Part shown: piece by piece, positions 31,661 to 43,614 of the stretch
Position numbering within the stretch: the first letter of the stretch is position 1
Layout: each line of letters opens with the position of its first letter
Source of the DNA: Ursus arctos
Lineage: Eukaryota; Chordata; Mammalia; Carnivora; Ursidae
Reading direction: 5' to 3'
Length of the DNA: 64,000 bases
NCBI RefSeq assembly: GCF_023065955.2
Contig: NW_026623067.1
Location: forward strand, 58,164,444-58,228,443
Position numbers and translations under genes: made by a program
The notes under the pieces: generated by a model
The model's database searches: none
The model's input: the letters and a program-made list of their open reading frames with translations, nothing else
Told to the model about the DNA's origin: nothing

Positions 31661-33025
31661 TAGTGGGGCTGGGCCCCCAGAGAGGAGACCAAGCTCGTGG
31701 TACAGGCGCTAGCACTTCTTTCATGTGGAGATATGTGCTGTATTTTCAAAGGAAGCTGTAGTTACTTGATTAGGAGGGGCGGTCGGCATTCCGTCGGCTT
31801 TTATTCTTACGGATTCATTTGCCCCTTGAATACCTGGGATGTGGGTGAACGTTACCCTGACCTTCTCGTGCTAAAAGTTTCCTTCGGGGTCGTAATGAGG
31901 GGCTTGTGCTCGGCCAAGGAGGCATCCTTTTCCGTCGAGGCTGTGTGGAAGCCGGGTGCTGAGGCCGCCTTGGAAACCTAGCTCTCGTTTCCCAGACGCC
32001 AATTAGATTTCTAGGAGAGAATCCATCTGCCTCCCTAGGAACCCACAGCGTCGCCCTATTGGTTACAGCTGGGTGGGTCGAGGAAAGGCAGCAACATCTG
32101 TGTTTGCGCAGCTTCCTCTCTTTGACCCCTGCCTGGGGCTGGACAAATCTCTGCAGACCCGGAATTACGGAGGTTTACCACCAGACCCGCTCCAATTGGG
32201 TAAGAAAACAAAACAAAACAAAAAACCTTAAAACAGCAACTACCACCACCAAAACCCCTTATCATTTACGGTCCCATGAGGTCTCTAGTTTTCTGAAGCT
32301 TTCTTAGGCCTAAAGCTTTCAGGGAAAGCGAAATCCTGTTTTCGCAGCAAAAACAGAGACGTGTCCTTATTGGGCTTTATGGGTTGTCCTTTGCACGTGA
32401 CAGTCCAAGCACAGTGATAACAGCGAAGGTTTCTATATATATTCTGGGTTTTACATATATATTCTTCAAACATCTCTTTATTTGTCTCCTCTTGATTAAT
32501 GACTGAGCTCACTCCTTGGAATATTTGGAGGACAAGAAATGAGTCCTGCAAAAACCTTTGGAATTTCTTTCTACAACATAGTATTTCAATATTATGAACT
32601 TTGTAGCGAACTTTCTGTGGGATCATTGTGCTCATTTAACTTTGATTAAATAGGAATTTGGATCACATCAGACCTCAAGTTTAGTGCTTAGGGAAACCGA
32701 GGCACACAGGTAGCTACTGGGTATGTGATTTGAATGTCCTGGCTAATAGTAGAATGGAGAACAGAGAATTAGTGTTTGTTCTGCTTTGGACTGTTTTCTT
32801 CTTTATCACAACCATATTACCTCGCCAACCAAGAACAGGTTATGTAACAGGTGTCATTAGACTTTCCTTTGAAGCACCTGTCTTGCCCTTTAAGAAGTTT
32901 GGAAACACTTAAAGAGGAAAATGGTAACCAAGGCTCGATGAAATTTCATCAGGGGCCTCATTTGGGGTTCACACCTTTTTAAAAAAAATCATGTGAGTAC
33001 TGCAGAAGAGTTAAGAATATTTTCT

Positions 33026-33234
33026 TTTTTTCTTTTTTTTTTTTTTAAAGATTTTATTTATTTATTTGACAGAGATAGAGACAGCCAGCGAGAGAGTGAA
33101 CACAAGCAGGGGGAGCGGGAGAGGAAGAAGCAGGCTCCCAGCAGAGGAGCCTGATGTGGGGCTCGATCCCATAACGCCGGGATCATGCCCTGAGCCGAAG
33201 GCAGGCGCTTAACCGCTGTGCCACCCAGGCGCCC
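33026..33234 (-). mobile_element. Can-SINE, minus strand
   Basis: Near-consensus young body (AGACAGCCAGCGAGAGAGTG, CATAACGCCGGGATCATGCC, CCACCCAGGCGCCCC). Duplication AAGAATATTTTCT is exact on both sides. Confidence 0.97.
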
Positions 33235-33390
33235 CAAGAATATTTTCTCATTGTACTTTTCTAAGACAGTTATGTGGTGGCTAAGACAAATTAGGCAGAA
33301 ATTGCAGGTGAGTTCTGTTCCGTGGTCTTTAGTATATGCTATATGGGAAAGGGAAAAGTACTCTAAATAGCTATTAAAACTGGGATACAA

Positions 33391-33760
33391 GGTGCCTGGG
33401 TGGTTCAGTCAGTTGAACATCTGTCTTCAGCTCAGGTCATGACTCTGGGGTCCTGGGATCAAGCCCCCTGCTCTCTGGGAGCCTGCCTCTTCCTCTCATT
33501 CCAGCTTGGTGCTCTCTCTTGCTCCCTGTCAAATGAATAAATAAAATCTTTTTTTAAAAAAGATTTTATTTAATTGAGCGAGCACAAGTAGGCAGAGCGG
33601 CAGGCAGATTGAGAGGGAGAAGCAGCTCTCCACTGAGCAAGGAACCTGATGTGGGGCTCAGTCCCTGGACCCCAGGATCATGACCTGAGCCGAAGGCAGA
33701 TGCTTAACTGACTGAACCACCCAGGCGTGCCAATAAATAAAATCTTTTTTTAAAAAAACT
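33391..33760 (+). mobile_element. Can-SINE (+) with a Can-SINE (-) nested in its tail
   Basis: The outer + strand copy begins AGGTGCCTGGGTGGTTCAG and reaches AATAAATAAAATCTTTTTTT. Directly there, a minus-strand copy (about 33560-33731) is inserted, after which AATAAATAAAATCTTTTTTT is repeated. The outer copy's own flanks are AAAACTGGGATACAA and AAAACTGGAATATGA. The head-to-tail arrangement leaves an inverted pair of SINEs able to form a long hairpin. Confidence 0.92.
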
Positions 33761-34229
33761 GGAATATGATACTTCTATTAGGCATCATGTTCAAAAGTAA
33801 GTACTCTCTTGGTACTTAAGCTCTAACTTAAAGTCTGCCAGAGTTTATGACCAAGTAGACTCCACGGAAAAATGGATGCTATTCATATTGGAAAACCCTT
33901 TATAATTGGGGCTGGGCTAGGATGGTACTGCCAAATAACTCTTGTAGAGGGTCGTAGAGCCCAAATTACTCTCAAACTTCTAGGCTGACTGTAATTTTAT
34001 TATGCTTTAATTTACTGATAAGCTAGGATAGCTCTAGTTGTTGTAGGTTTGTCTAATTACATTTGTACTTAGATTGCTTTAGTCTAATGCTATAGGATAA
34101 TTCTTTCATGTGACTTTGGTACAAAGAGATGGGTCAGTTTGGGAATTGCTATTTTGGGTTCTAAATTTCTGTTGATTTCAGGTCTAAGGCATTACTTTTC
34201 TGCTTGTAGAGTTTTTAGGATCTGTTGCT

Positions 34230-34440
34230 TTTTTTTTTTTAGATTTATTTGAGAGAGAGCGAGCATGCATGTGAGCATGCTGGGGGGGGGCAGGCAGGAG
34301 GTGAGGGGGAGAGAGAATCCCAACCATATTCCCCACTGAGTGCAGAGCCCTTGAAGAGCTTGATCCCATGACCCTGAGATCATGACCCAAGCAGAAATCA
34401 AGAGTCGGAGACTTAACTGACTGAGCCACCCAGGCGCCCC
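34230..34440 (-). mobile_element. Older Can-SINE, minus strand
   Basis: AGATTTATTTGAGAGAGAGC, GCATGCATGTGAGCATGC and a G8 run, ending GAGCCACCCAGGCGCCCC. Duplications AGGATCTGTTG flank it. The frames over it are SINE-derived. Confidence 0.93.
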
Positions 34441-35170
34441 AGGATCTGTTGGATTTTGACTAGGCTTTTGCACGCTTGACACTAAGACATTTGGCTGGTA
34501 AAATGCCAGGTACCTTTATGTGATGGTGCATCTTAATCAACTGTAATTTTTTCCTTAATTTGATCTTGGCACAGTAGTAATTTGCTTATTTCTACCATTA
34601 CTGCTCCTGGACTCCTTCTCCTGGATAACCAAGATAATGAGATTTGACATGATTTTTTAAATGAGGGAAAACAAAAACGTCATGTAATTGAATATTGGGC
34701 ATTTGTTCCAGTGATCTTCATTTTGAACCCTTTTATCAAATGGATTTTTATTCTTCAGAGGTGATTTGTCCTTCATTTTTTCCTCATTTGAGGTTTCACT
34801 TGGGTAGGAAGTTACTGTGAAAGTAGTTTCTTGAAAAGAAAACCTTGAATGTATGAGTGAAGGCCAGCATAGGTGGAGACGGGCAGTGACATGTTTGCTT
34901 TCCTTGATATCATGTCCAGAAGAGTCCTGCTAAACCAGCCTGTTTCAAGTGGCAGACTTTGAGAGGTGTGCACGTGACCATTTTACCCTTAAAACATACT
35001 TAAAATGTTAAACCATTGAAATATACAGACCTTCCCTTAATATGTTAGTTAAGAGATAAATTGCCTGTTAATGAATTCACTGTTTAGCTCCCAGTTTCAT
35101 TGGCAAACACAAGTTACCATGCCATTTGTGACTTAAGGCTTGCTCTTTTTTTCCATTGCTTTATAACTTA
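34441..35170. other. Intronic, nothing recognised
   Basis: Unique-looking sequence with no exon or nameable repeat. Confidence 0.5.
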
Positions 35171-35174
35171 AAGA

Positions 35175-35400
35175 AAAGTGAATCATAGTGGGGTCTCTGG
35201 AGCCAGACTGTCCACTTAGACAGCCCTGGCTCTGTCCTGGCTGTTAGAGCTCTCTCTACCTGAGGTTTTCCTTTGGTAAATGGGTGTAATCATTAGAAGC
35301 TGCCCCATTGGGTTGCTTTGAAGATTCAGTGAGTTAATTCACAGAGAGCCCTTCTAGAAGTGCCTGGCAGAGAGTTAAGTGCTAGAAAATGTTGGTTATA
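35175..35400 (+). mobile_element. MIR SINE, + strand
   Basis: TCTCTGGAGCCAGACTGTCC, CCCTGGCTCTGTCCTGGC, GGGTTGCTTTGAAGATTCAG, TGAGTTAATTCACAGAG and AAGTGCCTGGCAGAG run in full MIR order. One of the better-preserved MIRs here. Confidence 0.85.
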
Positions 35401-35484
35401 TTTATAACAAATGGAAAATAGGCAGTTAGAGTTTTAGCAGGTTTTCCTGGTTTCAGAAGGCAATGAGAGGTCAGTAGGAAAGTG

Positions 35485-35640
35485 CCCTAGACCAGGAGTC
35501 AGGGATGGAGTTATCCTGTGATCTCCCACCTGTGTGACCCTGGGCAAGTATGACCCCTCTAGGGGTCTCCGTTTCTTCGTCTAGTAAAGAAGAGTAGACT
35601 GGATGGTCTCTGGATCCTCATATTGTAAACTAATGAAATT
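35485..35640 (+). mobile_element. MIR SINE, + strand
   Basis: GACCAGGAGTCAGGGATGG, CCTGTGTGACCCTGGGCAAG and GTCTCCGTTTCTTCGTCTAG give the 5' half of a MIR, right behind the previous copy. Confidence 0.75.
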
Positions 35641-37260
35641 TGGAAGGTGGGCATTTGTCAAGTCAGCCTTACTATCTTGGGCAACACTGCCAGGAAGGTA
35701 CCGTCCACAGGGTCGGTACAGTACTTGCAGTGGTCAATGAGCATTTTGATGAGATTATGGACTATTAAGACCATTAACTTACCTCACCTTGCTCACCAGA
35801 TAGTCGTCAGCTTGAAATGACTGAGTTATCTTTATGGACTTAGTCCAGAGAGATTTCATACATGAAAGTCTAGATCATGGTCATAGGCCATCCTGCTCCC
35901 TTTATTCTGAGGAGCTCCCCATGTTTAAAAAGGGTGGTGTAGTTCTTGGAAGCCAAGAGACAAGCTGCCTGATGTTTTCTGTATTTCATGATAAAAATTC
36001 CATACCTCACCATTAGCCTTAACAGAGATACTGCAAACTAGAAGGACTTGGAGCAAAGGAGGTCATAAGAACTTAAAAGTATTGGCGAAGATCAAGAGGT
36101 TTCCACTGGGGCAAATATCTGTCCTGTGTGGCCCCCTCCCACTGTTTGCATTGTCTCCTGGTTCATTGTCTGTTTCCCTCCACTTCCTCCAGCCTCCTGG
36201 TTGCTGTATGACCAGGTGTTGGTTTGAAATGGTACAGGTGCTCAGTGATTGAAATTATGGGCTCCGTGCTTTGAGACCCAACCCAGGATTCCAAGCTTGA
36301 TGGTTTGGTGATATCAGGTGGATTTAGAATCTCAGGTGGGCCTGGCCTTTGAAAAAGGTGGGCTGGCTAACTACTTCTGGAAACTTGAGATGTTTCTGGC
36401 ATTCTACCTTTGAAAGTATTCTGGAAAGACTAACACTTGGTTTTTCTCGTGGACTACCTTTTCCCTACGGGCATGTCATTTGTCCCTTGCTGCCTCTTGT
36501 GGACCCTCTGCTTAACTACAAATAATAACTGCCTATGGACTAGGCTATCTACTTGCTAACCTCTGTGACCTCATGTTTGGTCTCTTTTCCTTTCTTTCTA
36601 AAATCTATTGCAGTCTTCAAAGCAAGCTCAAGCGTACTTCAGAAACCTTTGACCAACTTTCCCTTCTGAACTCAATAATATATTTGCTGGTCCCTCTGAT
36701 TTATCATTGATCACCTGCTCCTGCTTTCATTATGGGCTCCTGTGTGTTAGTCTTGACTTTCCAGCCTGACTGTAAGCTCATTGAAAGCTGGAACCCTGAT
36801 TTGGCCTGCTGTGTAGGGTGCTCAGATCAGAATATGCACACGTTGGTTGGTAATTTTGTGGTCATGTCAACAAGTCCTTTTAGTCAGAGTTCCGCAAAGG
36901 CAAATGGCAATGTTTACCTGTGTAGCAGGTATGGGTTACTTAGGAAGATACTGGTTTGCAGGGGAAGAAAGGTAAAGGTTGCCTAGGAGGTTGGATGACT
37001 AGTCCTTCTCAGATATAAATGGGCAGTTCCACAGGCTCCATTAGAAATTGTATGTTCAGTCTGGGAAAATGAATGCAATCCTTGACTTGAGTCAGAGCCT
37101 TAGGATTGAGAGAAAGCTGAAAGTTTTCCTTTCGCTTCTAGGAGATGCACAGTCCCCCTGTGTAGCAAGCTTATGAATATTTGACCACTTGAATACTACT
37201 CTTGAATACTTGGGAGTGATGGGGAGCTAATACCATAAAGACACCCAACCTATCTTTTTT
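35641..37260. other. Intronic; probable L2 fragment 36550-36830
   Basis: Around 36550-36830 the text CTCCTGTGTGTTAGTC, CAGCCTGACTGTAAGCTC and ATTGAAAGCTGGAACCC resembles an L2 LINE 3' end read in reverse. Remaining sequence is unassigned, and no exon was seen. Confidence 0.45.
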
Positions 37261-37620
37261 CCCTCTCAACTTGATTGATAAATATAAGCGTATGTATTTA
37301 GAGCGTTCTATGTGATGATTTGAAACATATGTTGGGGAATGATTACCAAGATCAAGTTAATAAATCATTATCTCATACAGTTAAGTTCTTTGTGTATGTG
37401 GTGAGAATGTTTAAGATCTATTCTCAGTAACTTTATTCAATACTGTATTAACTATAATACCTTATTAACTATAGTTACCATGTGGGATATTAGATCTTCA
37501 GAACTTATTCTTATAGGTAAAAATGTATAAATTTTGAGTTCCATCTTAATAGTTCCTCATTTCCCCCAGCCCCTGGCAACCACTATTGCACTCTGTTACT
37601 AAGAATTTAGGTTTGTGTTT

Positions 37621-38002
37621 TTTTAAAAGATTTTGTTATAGGGGTGCCTGGGTGGCTCAGTCGTTAAGCGTCTGCCTTCGGCTCAGGGCATGATCCCAGA
37701 GTCCTGGGATCGAGCCCCACATCAGGCTCCTCTGCTGGGAGCCTGCTTCTTCCTCTCCCACTCCCACTGCCTGTGTTCCCTCTCTCGCTGGCTGTCTCTC
37801 TCTCTCTCTCTGTTAAATAAATAAAATAAAATCTTAAAAAAATTTTGTTACAGAGAGAGCGAGCAGGGGGAGGGGCAAAGGGAGAGGGAGAAGCAGAATC
37901 CCTGCTGAGCACGAAGTCTGATGTGGGACTCTATCCCAGGACCCCAGGATTAGGACCTGAGCTGAAGGCAGATGCTTACCCGACTGAGCCACCCTGGTCC
38001 CC
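37621..38002 (-). mobile_element. Can-SINE (-) split by a nested Can-SINE (+)
   Basis: The minus copy starts AAAAGATTTTGTTATA; a + strand young copy (37641-37840, GGGGTGCCTGGGTGGCTCAG to AAATAAAATAAAATCTT) interrupts it, and the outer resumes at AATTTTGTTACAGAGAGAGC and ends GAGCCACCCTGGTCCCCC. Flanks GATTTTGTTATA and AATTTTGTTACA of the inner copy are near-duplicates. Confidence 0.93.
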
Positions 38003-38130
38003 CACATGTTCTGTTATTCTGTAGGTTATCTTTTTTGGTGTGCAAACCTTTTGGGTTTGATAGATTTCTATTTGTTTGCTTTTGCTGCTCTTCCTTTCGG
38101 TGTCTTATCCAAAAATCCTCACCAGGACTG

Positions 38131-38555
38131 ATGTTGATGTGGGAAACAAAGGCAGAAGGAAGTGTAGATAAAATTAAATGTCTGTATAACTTGCAGCCCA
38201 TTGACAAATACTTGAGGCAGGCCAAGTATGATGTTCCTCCAGGAAGCTCCTGACTGTCTTAATGTTAATGCCTTGCTAGAGGGAAAAGCAACCTTAGTTT
38301 GACAATAGCTAGGCCTCCCACATCCTGTGAGTCCTCTTTAGCATATGAAAATCCTTTTGGAACTTCCCTTATCTTTACTTCCCCCAGCCCCAAGTATATA
38401 ATTGGTTGCTTCTCTCAATCCTGGGGCAGCAGGCAGCAGCCCTTTCTAACCATGGGTTCCATCCCTGTGCTTTAATAAAACTACCATTTTGCACCAAAGA
38501 CGTCTCAAGAATTCTTTCTTGGTCATCAGCTCTGGACCCCACCAGACCTCATCAA
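38131..38555 (+). mobile_element. Solo ERV-type LTR inside an L1, + strand
   Basis: A block foreign to the surrounding L1 carries promoter-like TATATAATTGGTTGC (TATATA at 38395-38400), an AATAAA at 38474-38479 about 75 bp on, then CAAGAATTCTTTCTTGGTCA, as in a gammaretrovirus-like (ERV1) LTR with R and U5. No gag, pol or env sequence is present, so this is a solo LTR or LTR fragment. The boundaries are approximate and the target duplication is unclear. Confidence 0.65.
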
Positions 38556-38886
38556 AAAACATTCAAAAACTATATCAATGTTAAGGAGCTTTCCCCCTAT
38601 ATTGTAGGAGTTTTATGGCTTCAGTTATGATGTTCAAATCTCTAAATTAATTTTGAGTTAATTTTTGTGTGTGGTTTAAGATAGTGGTCCAGTTTTTCTT
38701 TTGTATGTAGTTGTCCAGTTTTCCCAACACCATTTATTGAAGAGACTGTCCTTTCCTCATTGTATGTTCTTGAGTCCTTTATTGTAAACGAATTGACCAT
38801 ATAAGCATGGGTTTGTTTCTGGGATCCCTGTGCGATTGATCTGTGTGTCTTTTTGTGCCAGTACTATACTATTTGAATGACTCTAG

Positions 38887-38992
38887 CTTTTTTTTTATTT
38901 TAAGATTTTATTGTAAAATAATCTCTGGCTTGAACTTACAAACCGAAGAACAGAAGTTGCATGCTCTACAGACTGAGTCAGCCAGGAGCCCC
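38887..38992 (-). mobile_element. Short SINEC-type fragment, minus strand
   Basis: TTTTAAGATTTTATTGTAAA, ATAATCTCTGGCTTGAAC, GAAGTTGCATGCTCTACAG and GAGTCAGCCAGGAGCCCC are the tRNA-related part only, like the copy at 57938-58040. It represents the short SINEC variant with the ATGCTCTAC box. Confidence 0.75.
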
Positions 38993-39950
38993 TGAATGAT
39001 ATAGTTTTCTAGTGTAGTATGCAGTCAAGAGCATGATCCCTCCAGCGTTCTGGTTCTTAAGATTGCTTTGGCTATCAGGGTCTTTGTGGGTTCATACAAA
39101 TGTCAGGATAGTTTTTTCCTTTTTTTTTTTTTTTTTGAGAAATGCTATTTTAAATGAAATTTTGAGGGGGATTACATTGAATCCAGAGATGGCTTTGGGT
39201 AGTGTGGACATTACCAATATATTGACAATATTAATTCTTCAGGTCTGTGAACACGGATATCTCATATTTGTGTTTTCATTTTTTTGGTCGATGTCTTAAC
39301 ATTTTTGGCATATAGATATTTCACTTTCTCATTTAAATTATTCCTATATATCTTTTTTGGTGCTATTGTATATGGGATTTTTTTTCCTTCAGGTAGTTAA
39401 TTGTTAGTGTATAGGAATGCAACAGACTGTATTTTGTACTCTGCAACTTTACTGAATTTATAGGTTTTTTGTTTATTGTTTTTTGTGGGTTTTTTGGGTA
39501 TAGTCCTTTAGGATTTTCTATAACAAGATCGTGACGCTTACTATTTTACTTCACCCTTTTCTATTTGAATGCCTTTTTTTCTCTTGCCTAATTGCCTTAG
39601 ATAGGATTTTTCAGTACTATGTCAGACAGGAGCAAAAAGCATGGGCATCCTTGTCTTGGTCCTGATCTTGAAGTCGGGAACATTTTCAACCTTTGACTAT
39701 TGAGTATGGTGTTAGCTGTGGGTTTGTTATATATGGCTTTTATTATGTTGAGGTTATGTTCCTTCTGCATCCAAATTGTTGAGAGTTTTTATGAAAGCTT
39801 GCTGAATTTTGTCAGATGATTTCTTTGAATCTTTTGAGACAGGTTTTCTTCTATTATGTATTGTATCACATTTATTGATGTTTTTAATGTGTTTATCACT
39901 ATTTATAGAAATAGTACTTTTCTTAGAGATTCTTAGAAATGGTTTTGCTG

Positions 39951-40130
39951 GGGCCCCTGGGTGGCTCAGTCCATTAAGCATCTGCCTTCAGCTCAGGTTG
40001 TGGTCCTGGGGTCCTGGGATGGAGCCCCACACCGGGCTCTCTGCTCAGACGGAAGTCTGCTTCTCCCTCTCCCTCTGCTCCACCCCCCCCCATGCTCTCT
40101 CAAATAAATAAATAAAAAATCTAAAAAAAA
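39951..40130 (+). mobile_element. Can-SINE, + strand
   Basis: GGGGCCCCTGGGTGGCTCAG head, C9 run, AAATAAATAAATAAAAAATC tail. Duplication AGAAATGGTTTTGCTG is exact on both sides, inside the L1. Confidence 0.95.
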
Positions 40131-41224
40131 AAAAGAAGAAATGGTTTTGCTGCATCCCATAAGTTTTGCTATGTCTTATTAACAATGTTTCTCAAAATAT
40201 ATTTTTATTTCCCTTTTTATTTCTTTGACCTGGTGGTTTGGAAGTGTGTTATAATTTACATATATTGTGATCTTCTCTCCCCACCTCCAACTTTCTTCCT
40301 GTTATTGATATCTAGTTTTGTACCTCTGTTTGGAAATGATAGTTGATATTTCAATTGTCTTATATTTGTTAGGACAAGTTTTCTTTTTAAAATGTTCTCT
40401 TCTGCTGTTTAATGGACTGTTTGTATATGCAGGTCCATTGGTCTACAGTGTAGTTCAAGTTGGCTATTTCCTTATTGATTTTGCTGTCTAGATGATCTAT
40501 CCATTGTTAAAAATGGGTTAGTCCCTGGTATTAATGCTTTGCTGTCTATTTCTGCCTTCAGATCTGTTAATTTAATACTTAGGTTTTCTAATAGGTACAT
40601 GTACAATTGTTAAATCTCCTTGATGAATTGACCTCTCTCATTGTATGATAACCTTATTTGCCTCTCATTATAACTTGTGACTTAAACTTTGTATCATAAG
40701 TGTAGTGATCTGTGCTGTCTTCTGATTTCCGTGGAGTTTGCATGGAGTAGTTTTTTATCCTTGTACTCTTAGCTTATGAATGTTCTTCAAGGTTAAGTGA
40801 ATCTTACAGGCAGCTACAGTTGGGTCTTGTTCTTTTTTTTTTTTCCATTCAGCTGCTCTTTGACTGTTAATTAAAACCATTTTTATTTATCTTAATGTAT
40901 TATATATATATAGTATTATAAATAATGTCCTTATTTCTACATAAATACTTACTGACTTAATTGCTTTGTGATTATTTCATAGATCCTTTTTTTCCCTTCC
41001 TCTCATGTTGTCCCTCTTGGTGAATTAATAAAACTTTCTGGGGTTCTCCTATCCTTTTCTGTGTGTGGTGAAATCCCTTTGGGGGATTGTTTTTGGCACC
41101 AAGCTACTCTGGACTGGCAGAGTGGAATGATGCGGGTAAGATACTTCCTATGCTCTTGCTATGCGACCATCCTCCAATTTTTTTTTTTTTTTTTAGCTCT
41201 GTAGTATGTATGTATGTATATATT

Positions 41225-41405
41225 TTTAAAAGATTTTATTTGAGAGAAACAGAGAGAGCACAAGCTGGGGGGAGGAGCAGAGGGAGAGGGAGAAGTAGAC
41301 TCCCCCTGGGCAGGAAGCCCAATGTGGGGCAATGCGGTGCTCAATCCTATGACCCTGAGATCATGACCTGAGCCGAGGGCAGACGCTTGACTGACTACGC
41401 TCCAT
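41225..41405 (-). mobile_element. Can-SINE, minus strand
   Basis: TTTTTAAAAGATTTTATTTG body with GATCATGACCTGAGCCGAGG. The head is lost (ends GACTACGCTCC). Confidence 0.9.
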
Positions 41406-42043
41406 AGTATTTCTGCTGCTTTTCATTGTAGTGCAGAACTTTGCTAGAGCTATTTTTATTGGTTTGTAGTTGTTTGTTGTTTTGTTGTTGTGGGGAATGA
41501 ATGTTGGGACCTGCCTCTTAGTTCTCTATTGTGCTGACATCACTGCCCCCCCCCCCCCCCAGGTGTATCTTTGGAAAGATGAAGCTGTTAAAGGGGGAGA
41601 ATTGTTTTTTAATCATAGTTTGCTGATGAGGGGCCATTCCGAACAATTTACTTTACAGCCCCTTAGATTTCAAAAGCATTACATATCCTGCCTTCCAGTC
41701 TTTTAATTTGGAAAAGAAAAAGAAAAACCTTTTCATCTTTTGTTAAGTGACAGGATTTTTGAATCCTCTCACCACCCCTGGATACTGAACATATTCTAAT
41801 TTGCTGTATTCTTAAAGTGTAGTACTTTCAGATGCTGTTGGACAGCACAGAGGCTGTAGAACCATTTGCACTCTTGCTTAATACCCTTCCACCCCAGCCT
41901 TTTAGGGAAGCAGTAAAGCCTCAGGGTTAGCGTGACCAGCTAGAAATCGGACTTGAGGAGACTCATGCTACTTCCTACCTTGTCTTGGATAAATCACCTA
42001 ACCTTTAGCTGACTTTTTTAGCTCTTTTTCTGGTAGCATTGTT
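41406..42043. other. Intronic; C15 homopolymer at 41546-41560
   Basis: Fifteen consecutive C residues precede AGGTGTATCTTTGG. No exon is supported; the frame across it is chance. The surrounding T-rich part may be L1-derived. Confidence 0.5.
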
Positions 42044-42060
42044 AGAAGGATTCCATTAGA

Positions 42061-43076
42061 AGATATTTGCAAATGACACTACAGATAAAGGACTGGTATC
42101 CAAGATCTACAAAGAACTTCTCAAACTCAATACACGAGAAACAAATAAACAAATCAAAAAATGGGCAGAAGATATGAACAGACACTTTTCCAATGAAGAC
42201 ATACAAATGGCTAACAGACACATGAAAAAATGTTCAAAATCATTAGCCATCAAGGAAATTCAAATCAAAACCACACTGAGATACCACCTTACGCCAGTTA
42301 GAATGGCAAAAATAGACAAGGCAAGAAACAACAATTGTTGGAGAGGATGTGGAGAAGGGATCCCTCCTACATTGTTGGTGGGAATGCAAGTTGGTACAGC
42401 CACTCTGGAAAACCGTGTGGAGGTCCCTTAAAAAGTTAAAAATTGAGCTACCCTATGACCCAGCCATTGCACTACTGGGTGTTTACCCCAAAGATACAGA
42501 CGTAGTGAAGAGAAGGGCCATATGCACCCCAATGTTCATAGCAGCAATGTCCACAATAGCTAAATCGTGGAAGGAGCCGAGATGCCCTTCAACAGATGAC
42601 TGGATTAAGAAGTTGTGGTCCATATATACAATGGAATATTACTCAGCTATCAGAAAGAACGAGTTCTCAACATTTGCTACAACATGGACGGCACTGGAGG
42701 AGATAATGCTAAGTGAAATAAGTCAAGCAGAGAAAGACAACTATCATATGATTTCTCTCATCTATGGAACATAAGAACTAGAATGATCAGTAGGGGAAGA
42801 AAGGGATGAAGAAAGGGGGGGTAATCAGAAGGGGGAATGAAACATGAGAGACTGTGGACTATGAGAAACAAACTGAGGACTGCAGAGGGGAGGGGGGTGG
42901 GGGAATGGGATGGGCCGGTGATGGGTGGTGGGGAGGGCACGTGTTGCATGGTGCACTGGGTGTTGTGCACAACTGGTGAGTCATCGAGCCTTGCATCGGA
43001 GGCGGGGGATGTACTGTATGGTGACTAACAGAATATAATAAAAAATCATTATAAAAAAAAAAAAGGAAAAAAAAAA
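42061..43076 (+). mobile_element. 5'-truncated young carnivoran L1, + strand
   Basis: A single insertion of about 1 kb bounded by an exact 17-bp duplication AGAAGGATTCCATTAGA (42044-42060 and 43077-43093) and ending in A-rich tail. It holds the ORF2 C-terminal part ([20 protein letters not shown], then [19 protein letters not shown] and TMEYYSAIRKNEF), a G-rich 3' UTR and AATATAATAAAAAATC. One frame ends near 42430 and the other starts before 42360, so a 1-bp frameshift near 42350-42360 breaks ORF2. The reverse-transcriptase core is absent, so it cannot move by itself. Confidence 0.95.
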
Positions 43077-43416
43077 AGAAGGATTCCATTAGATAGTCTG
43101 TGGAAAGTGCTTAGCACAGAACCAGTGATAGAATCATTGCTCAAATGCAGGCATTTGAACTATGGTACTTCTAAATAGTGTTAGTGACTCTTGATGGTCA
43201 GTCATCTCAAAAATTACCAAGTTTGATTTTTTTTTTTTTTAAACACATGTTGCTGCTGAGCCCTGTCTGCTCTTTTACAGACTTTTACAATTGGTTTCTT
43301 AGTCCTAGGAATAGAATTGAATTTCTCAAATTTATTTTCCTGCATTTAGCCTTTTGCTCTAACTTTTCCAAGTATTTTAGATTGTTAAACTTATTACTCC
43401 TTTTATTTTTTTATTA

Positions 43417-43614
43417 TTATTTTTTAAAGATTTTATTTATTTATTTGACAGAGATTGAGACAGCCAGTGAGAGAGGAAACACAAGCAGGGGGAGTGGGAG
43501 AAGAAGAAGCAGGTTTCCAACGGAGGAGCCTGATGTGGGGCTCGATCCCAGAACTCCGGGATCATGCCCTGAGCCGAAGGCAGACGCTTAACGACTGAGC
43601 CACCCAGGCGCCCC
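43417..43614 (-). mobile_element. Can-SINE, minus strand
   Basis: Young-type body ending GAGCCACCCAGGCGCCCC. Duplication CTTATTACTCCTTTTA is exact (16 bp). Confidence 0.96.

Larger units (their letters stand above)
37261..41070 (-). mobile_element. L1 LINE, minus strand, interrupted by SINEs and an LTR
   Basis: The reverse L1 order runs from the 3' end (CCCAGCCCCTGGCAACCACT) through TTGTCCAGTTTTCCCAACAC, CATTTATTGAAGAGACTGTC, TTTTGGTCGATGTCTTAAC and AATTGACCTCTCTCATTG. About 3 kb of LINE remains once insertions are removed: a SINE pair at 37621-38002, an LTR at 38131-38555, SINEs at 38887-38992 and 39951-40130. It is decayed, with no intact ORF2. Confidence 0.8.

Noticed and set aside
30472..31712. 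Several long overlapping frames (up to 370 aa) on both strands
   Set aside because: They lie in a CpG island where stop codons are rare, exist in most phases at once, read across the strong donor at 31197, and show only low-complexity Ala/Gly/Pro/Arg text.
42174..42774. Two sizeable frames that might look like a host gene
   Set aside because: They are the C-terminal part of L1 ORF2, split by a frameshift, inside an L1 insertion with a target duplication.
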